Origin: Vitis vinifera
Lineage: Eukaryota; Streptophyta; Magnoliopsida; Vitales; Vitaceae
NCBI RefSeq assembly: GCF_030704535.1
Contig: NC_081817.1
Span: forward strand, 511,001 to 575,000
Length of the DNA: 64,000 bases
Direction: 5' to 3'
In this document: piece by piece, positions 59,378 through 64,000 of the stretch
Layout of the letters: each line of letters starts with the position of its first letter
Numbering within the stretch: the first letter of the stretch is position 1
Notes under the pieces: generated by a model
What the model was told of the DNA's origin: nothing
The model's input: only the letters and a program-made list of their open reading frames with translations
Database searches by the model: none
Translations under genes and position numbers: made by a program

Positions 59378-61131
59378 GGCTTGAAAAAATGTTATTATAA
59401 AGTTAATTTTATATATAATAGCTTCCCTAAGAAGCAATATTTTTTTTTAATTTAAATTTTTGTATAAATAAATAATTTTAAAATCTAAAATGAGTCCACC
59501 TTAGCTTGGACCAATTTTCACGATTCTACTATTTTTTTTTTTTTTCACATTTGTGGTTGTAGGGGTCCTATTAGTGATACAAGTTCATCAAGTGGGTTGA
59601 TGGATTGAAGTTGGACTCATGGACACCCTACCATACCTCAATCTATTATAATTATTCACCAAATCTTAGTGATAGTCAATATTAAATAAAAAAAATATCT
59701 TCAAAGTTATGAAACAAAATATCATTTTCCTACGTCCCAATCACCCTCTCCTGGCCCCAATAGTGACCAATTTTTCTCACCCATCATTAGCCATCCATTC
59801 ACAAGTGGTGCACACAAATGGAGCATGTTTCAACTTTCTTCAACTAGTGTGAATAGGAATCAAGGAATAGATCACAATAATTAGCATCATATAACAAAAA
59901 ATTTTAAATTATAAAATTTTAAATAAATTTTATTATGCTTAAATTTTTTTTTAACATATCTAAAAGAGAGAATTTAAAGAGACATTTAATAATTATTTTG
60001 TCAACTTAAATAAATTGATGAATAAAAGATTTAAAAAAAAATAAATTTAAGATATTTTGAAATATTATTTTAATGTCTTTGAAAAATAATTAAAAATAAG
60101 AATAAAAATAAAAAGCTTATGCATTACACATGAAGAGAGAGTGATTTAATAGAATATTTTTTCTAATGATTGAATTTAGGTTGTAAGTTTTTTTCAAAAG
60201 ATCAAAAATTAAGTTCATTTATAGGATTGATTAAAAATCTATCAAAAAGTATTATAATAAGGTGATGTCACGCGTATAATTATTTAGGTCTTATTATTTT
60301 ATATTTTAATTATGTTTGAATTTTAGATTATTATTAATTTAATATCTTAAATTTTTCTTTGAAAATTAAAAAGGAGGGAAGAAAAGGGGGGAGAAAATAT
60401 GAAAACGTTGGAAAAAGTGAATAATGAGGTATAAACAAAGCCAACATATCAAATCAAACACCTTTTTACCTTGAAGAGGTTGGACTTTGGAGAGGAGAGA
60501 AGGAAAGCAACGAAAAAAATAAAGGAGTCATATTCCAAAGCGATGATGAATGATATGTGTGTGGGTGTGGGTGTGGCACTGTGTGGGGGGGCCTCCATTC
60601 TCTGCTGTCACATTCCACCTTTTCAATTCGAAGCGACCTTTTCTCCTGTGACTCGTTCTCACTCGGCCCCCAACCCGCCCTCTCCCATAACCCAAATCCT
60701 GTTAACTGGTCCTGCGACCAAGGAGTGAGAGAAAATGGGGAAAAGTTTGGTTATACGTCTACAGAAAGTGACACTGAGTGTACTGGGGTTGGCCCACTGG
60801 GTGAGTGGACACGGCATCTCCAATCTTCAATCCTTGTCATTCTCGCTCTAGAAAAAGGCAGGGAATGAATGAATGAAGAAGAAGGTGGTGAATTGCAGAG
60901 AATACGTGGAGATTGAAGGGTAGAAATGGGTGCGGAAGTCGTAGAATCTATGCTCAACATCCGTTCGTGAAAATGCCTCAATAAGGGGACCCACGACCCA
61001 CCAGCAGGGGCGACCACTGTGGCTCTCCTCACGAATAAATAATTTGATTATTGTCTGGTTTTTTTAAAAAGAGAGTTTCTTTTTTTTTTTCGCTCTGTTT
61101 TTTAGTTGTTATTTATTTATGCTCGCCGGCG

Positions 61132-62306
61132 ATGCCTACGTCGGTTAGCTTAGCCAGGCAATGCTTGACGCCCGAGGCGGCGCACGCGCTGGACGAGGCG
61201 GTGGGGGTGGCGCGACGGCGGGGGCATGCCCAGACGACGTCGCTGCACGCCGTGTCGGCGATGCTGTCGCTGCCGTCGTCGCTGCTCCGGGACGCCTGCG
61301 CGCGCGCGAGGAACTCGGCGTACTCGGCGCGGCTGCAGTTCAAGGCGCTGGAGCTGTGTCTTAGCGTGTCGCTGGACCGAGTCCCGTCGACCCAGCTCGC
61401 AGACGACCCGCCGGTTTCGAACTCTCTCATGGCCGCCATCAAGAGGTCTCAGGCGAACCAGAGGAGGCAGCCGGAGAATTTTCAGTTGTACCAGCAGCTT
61501 CAGCAGCAGTCGTCGTCTTCCATTTCGTGCATAAAGGTTGAGCTCCAGCATTTGATTCTCTCCATTCTTGATGACCCTGTCGTGAGTCGAGTCTTCGGAG
61601 AGGCGGGTTTTCGAAGCTGCGATATCAAGCTCGCCATTGTTCGACCCCTGCCTCAGCTTCTCCGATACTCCCGATCCAGAGGTCCGCCTCTGTTTCTCTG
61701 CAATTTCATCGACTCCGACCCAAGTCGCCGGAGCTTCAGTTTTCCCTATTCCGGGTTCTTCACTGGCGACGAGAATTGCAAGCGAATCGGGGAAGTTCTC
61801 GGCAGGGGAAAGGGGAGGAATCCTCTGCTTGTTGGCGTATGCGCATATGATGCGCTCCAGAGTTTCACAGAGATGGTGGAGAAAGGAAGATACAATATTT
61901 TGCCTGTGGAGATATCTGGGTTGAGCATAATTTGCATCGAGAAGGATGTTTTGAGGTTTTTCAATGAGAATTGCGACCAAGGGCTGATAAATTCCAGGTT
62001 TGAGGAGGTGGGTGTGCTAGTTCAACATTGTTTGGGAGCTGGGTTGGTGGTGAATTTCGGAGATTTGAAGGTTTTTATCGACCGCGATGATGCCTCTGTT
62101 GGTGTTGTGAGCTATGTTGTTTCCCAGTTAACAAGATTGTTGGAGATTCATGGTGGAAAAGTGCGGTTAATGGGAGCAGTCTCGAGTTATGAGACCTATT
62201 TGAAATTTCTTAATAGATATCCATCTATTGAAAAAGACTGGGATTTGCAGCTTCTGCCAATCACTTCTCTTAGACCTCCAATGGGGGAGCCCTATGCAAG
62301 ATCGAG
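61132..62306 (+). CDS. SMXL7: SMXL6/7/8 (D53-like) strigolactone-signalling repressor, exon 1 only
   Basis: The first 391 codons of a Clp-ATPase-like nuclear repressor of the D53/SMXL6-7-8 clade. In the known pathway these proteins recruit TOPLESS corepressors and are degraded after strigolactone perception by D14-MAX2. The double Clp-N domain is visible (about 1-190: MPTSVSLARQCLTPEAAHAL, HAQTTSLHAVSAMLSLPSS, DDPPVSNSLMAAIKRSQANQ, ILDDPVVSRVFGEAGFRS). It is followed by PPLFLCNFIDSDP, GEVLGRGKGRNPLLVGVCA and the conserved YPSIEKDWDLQLLPIT near the end of the exon. The exon ends at a GT donor at 62307 (phase 2). The degron loop, Walker motifs and EAR motif lie beyond the window. The start is the first Met of the frame. 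Which of SMXL6, 7 or 8 it matches best cannot be settled here; the resemblance to SMXL7 is strongest from memory. Confidence 0.93.
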
Positions 62307-64000
62307 GTAACTGGCCAATCTCGCATTTCCATATTAGTAGGCTTCGACTCAATTCATATGTGTAGAAATTGTCTCAACCACTTAGTTTCAGCTCCATGAG
62401 GTAGTTTTTAACGCATACAGATCTGTTTATAACCACAACGAATTAAAATACTAAAGCATGTTAAGTATAGGATATTATGCTATTGCCCAGCCTCTCCAAG
62501 TTTACCAATTTTAAATTATGACTCCAATTTTATATTTTGAAGTGTATATACGACAAAGATCTTGATTGTCTTGTGAATTTGATACAGATACCTTCCGCTT
62601 TAAGTTATTTATAAATTTAACATAAGTTGCTTTGAACATCCTCCTTCTGAAAGGCTATTAGAGCCTGGGATGGTGAATCATGGTTTTGAGGGATTATAAG
62701 AAAAGGTTAATTTATTTTAATTTTGGGTCCTGTCATGGAATTTTCTTTTGTGATGATTCAAATAATTCCAGGATTATCTGGGTGAAGTTCCTGGAGAAGA
62801 ATTTAAGACTGGTATTCACACAAAAGGAGAGGCTTAGTTGAATATGCTGTTCTTATTTGTAGTTCAGGCTTATGCTTCACAATTTTGGTATGATGTACTG
62901 CCATGAATTCATTACTCCAAAAACTAGGTTTGTTGAGAAAGAGTTGAGATAAATTAATATTTTGATTTTTCTTATTCAACATCTGAATGTTAATTTATAG
63001 ACAAATATGTATAGATTACCTAAAGAGGTTTTTAGAGAAGAACTCTTTTACTTTAATTTTTATCTGCAATTATAATTTTGACCATGTGAGAACACTTCTT
63101 TCTTAATACTTCGAGTTGTTTTGTTTTTTATTTTATTTTCTCAGTGTTTGAAAGCATAATAAAATTTCCTTTGTCATACTATATATGTGCATGTGTTCTC
63201 ATGGCTGTCGATGTCATGTCTTGATCGGAGAGTGGAAGTTTTGCTCCACACTAGTGAGTGGACCGTCACCAATAATATGAAAGCTAGGACTATGACTGTT
63301 AACAACACCATGTTGTGCGGTCCTAATGAAGGAGATTATGTCATGATCACTTTGTGTGAGCTGAAGAATCTACTGTAAAAAATAATGAGAGACACTTTTG
63401 CAAGAAGTGGCTTCAGGAACACTGGTTAGAGGTGACAATTGAAAATCTTTGGGCACTCAAACTGCCTAGTTAGGGCATCAGGTTTGTATCACCATAATGA
63501 GGTAGTAATGGATGCCTTGTTGTATGCACAAACCTCCACATGAAAGACGTGGGTAGCCATTGAGAATGTCAAATATTGATGTCCTATCCCAGGTAGCTGA
63601 TATGACGAGGAAGTTACTAATTGAGAAGGTGTGGGCCCATATCATCGACACTCGGAGGATTATTAAGGAAGCTAACATGATGATCACCTTTAGCCATGCT
63701 TATCTAGATGGTGATACTTGTGTGATACCCTAATGAAAATAGGCCATGTGTTAATCTGGTAATTGGTTTTTACAGGGATGCTGTCAATTGTGATGACTGA
63801 GGTTGTGTCATGTTTAGTTCTTTTCCCCATGATAGAAAGATAGTTTTGAGACCATAGCATCCTTGTAAACGTCCACCTCCCCTTGAATATACTAATTTAA
63901 CGTACCCTATATTTGTCTGCACAGGCTTCTGTTACAGTGGTGCTTTTATTCCACCATCTATCCTCATGTAAGTTACTAATTGTTGTTGATCTGGTGTATG
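62307..64000 (+). other. First intron of the SMXL gene (incomplete)
   Basis: No continuation of the SMXL protein is found before the window ends, so this is intron of at least 1.69 kb. A less AT-rich segment at 63180-63720 carries short open frames on both strands (63 and 69 codons) that I do not recognise. It may be a transposon or pseudogene relic. Confidence 0.6.

Larger units (their letters stand above)
42916..61131. other. 18 kb gene-poor region upstream of both DYRK and SMXL genes
   Basis: The DYRK and SMXL genes diverge from this region, so its two ends are their promoters. In between I find no protein-coding gene, tRNA or rRNA. It contains AT-rich DNA, trinucleotide microsatellites and MITE-like elements (44427-44742, 53205-53499, 55042-55276, 55291-55676). 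It also has a cluster of GGGCCC motifs near 47.1-47.4 kb and short repeats near 52.0 and 59.3 kb. Open frames up to 120 codons have no recognisable homology. Confidence 0.65.

Noticed and set aside
60471..60868. Open frames of 85-103 codons upstream of SMXL
   Set aside because: Low-complexity (GTGTGG repeats) leader/promoter DNA with no homology; different frame from SMXL.
61150..61980. 276-codon minus-strand open frame in the SMXL exon
   Set aside because: It is Arg/Pro-rich shadow coding opposite a strongly conserved Clp-N domain in a GC-rich exon.
1..64000. CRISPR arrays, operons, phage or bacterial defence genes
   Set aside because: No regularly spaced repeats and no prokaryotic gene organisation; the window is plant nuclear DNA.

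Overview
This is plant nuclear DNA. It has AT-rich intergenic DNA and multi-exon genes with GT-AG introns and no operon structure. The proteins are typical of flowering plants: plant PI-PLC, NFXL2, a CRINKLY4-related kinase, a plant DYRK and a strigolactone-pathway SMXL. Gene style and the many small transposon relics suggest a woody eudicot, possibly grapevine-like. That is an inference, not something the sequence proves.

Layout. Positions 155-842 (+) hold the last three exons of a phosphoinositide-specific phospholipase C whose start lies left of the window. A second, complete PI-PLC follows at 3238-9943 (+), so the left end is a tandem PI-PLC pair. An NFXL2-type NF-X1 zinc-finger/RING protein with a C-terminal membrane anchor occupies 10507-19327 (+, 13 exons). 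It converges on an intronless CRINKLY4-related receptor kinase at 21784-24162 (-). A CTD-phosphatase-like (NLI-interacting factor/Dullard type) HAD phosphatase lies at 28058-33341 (-, 6 exons). A plant DYRK-family kinase lies at 37227-42915 (-, 7 exons). An 18 kb stretch without a recognisable gene (about 43-61 kb) holds AT-rich DNA, microsatellites and several copies of a small inverted-repeat element. The right edge holds exon 1 of a D53/SMXL6-7-8-type gene from 61132 (+), whose later exons lie outside the window.

The genes are functionally unrelated neighbours, as usual in plants. Loosely, they cover phosphoinositide/Ca2+ signalling, stress and clock regulation, receptor signalling, protein dephosphorylation and strigolactone/karrikin-type repression. 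I see no operon-like or defence-island system.

The most interesting non-gene signals are these: three tiny A-tailed insertions flanked by perfect direct repeats (two at 7.6 kb, one at 17.7 kb); a family of at least five related MITE-like elements sharing a TGTTTGGTT-type end; an isolated GC-rich foldable island at 27.2-27.5 kb; and a short hairpin motif shared by two places in the gene desert.
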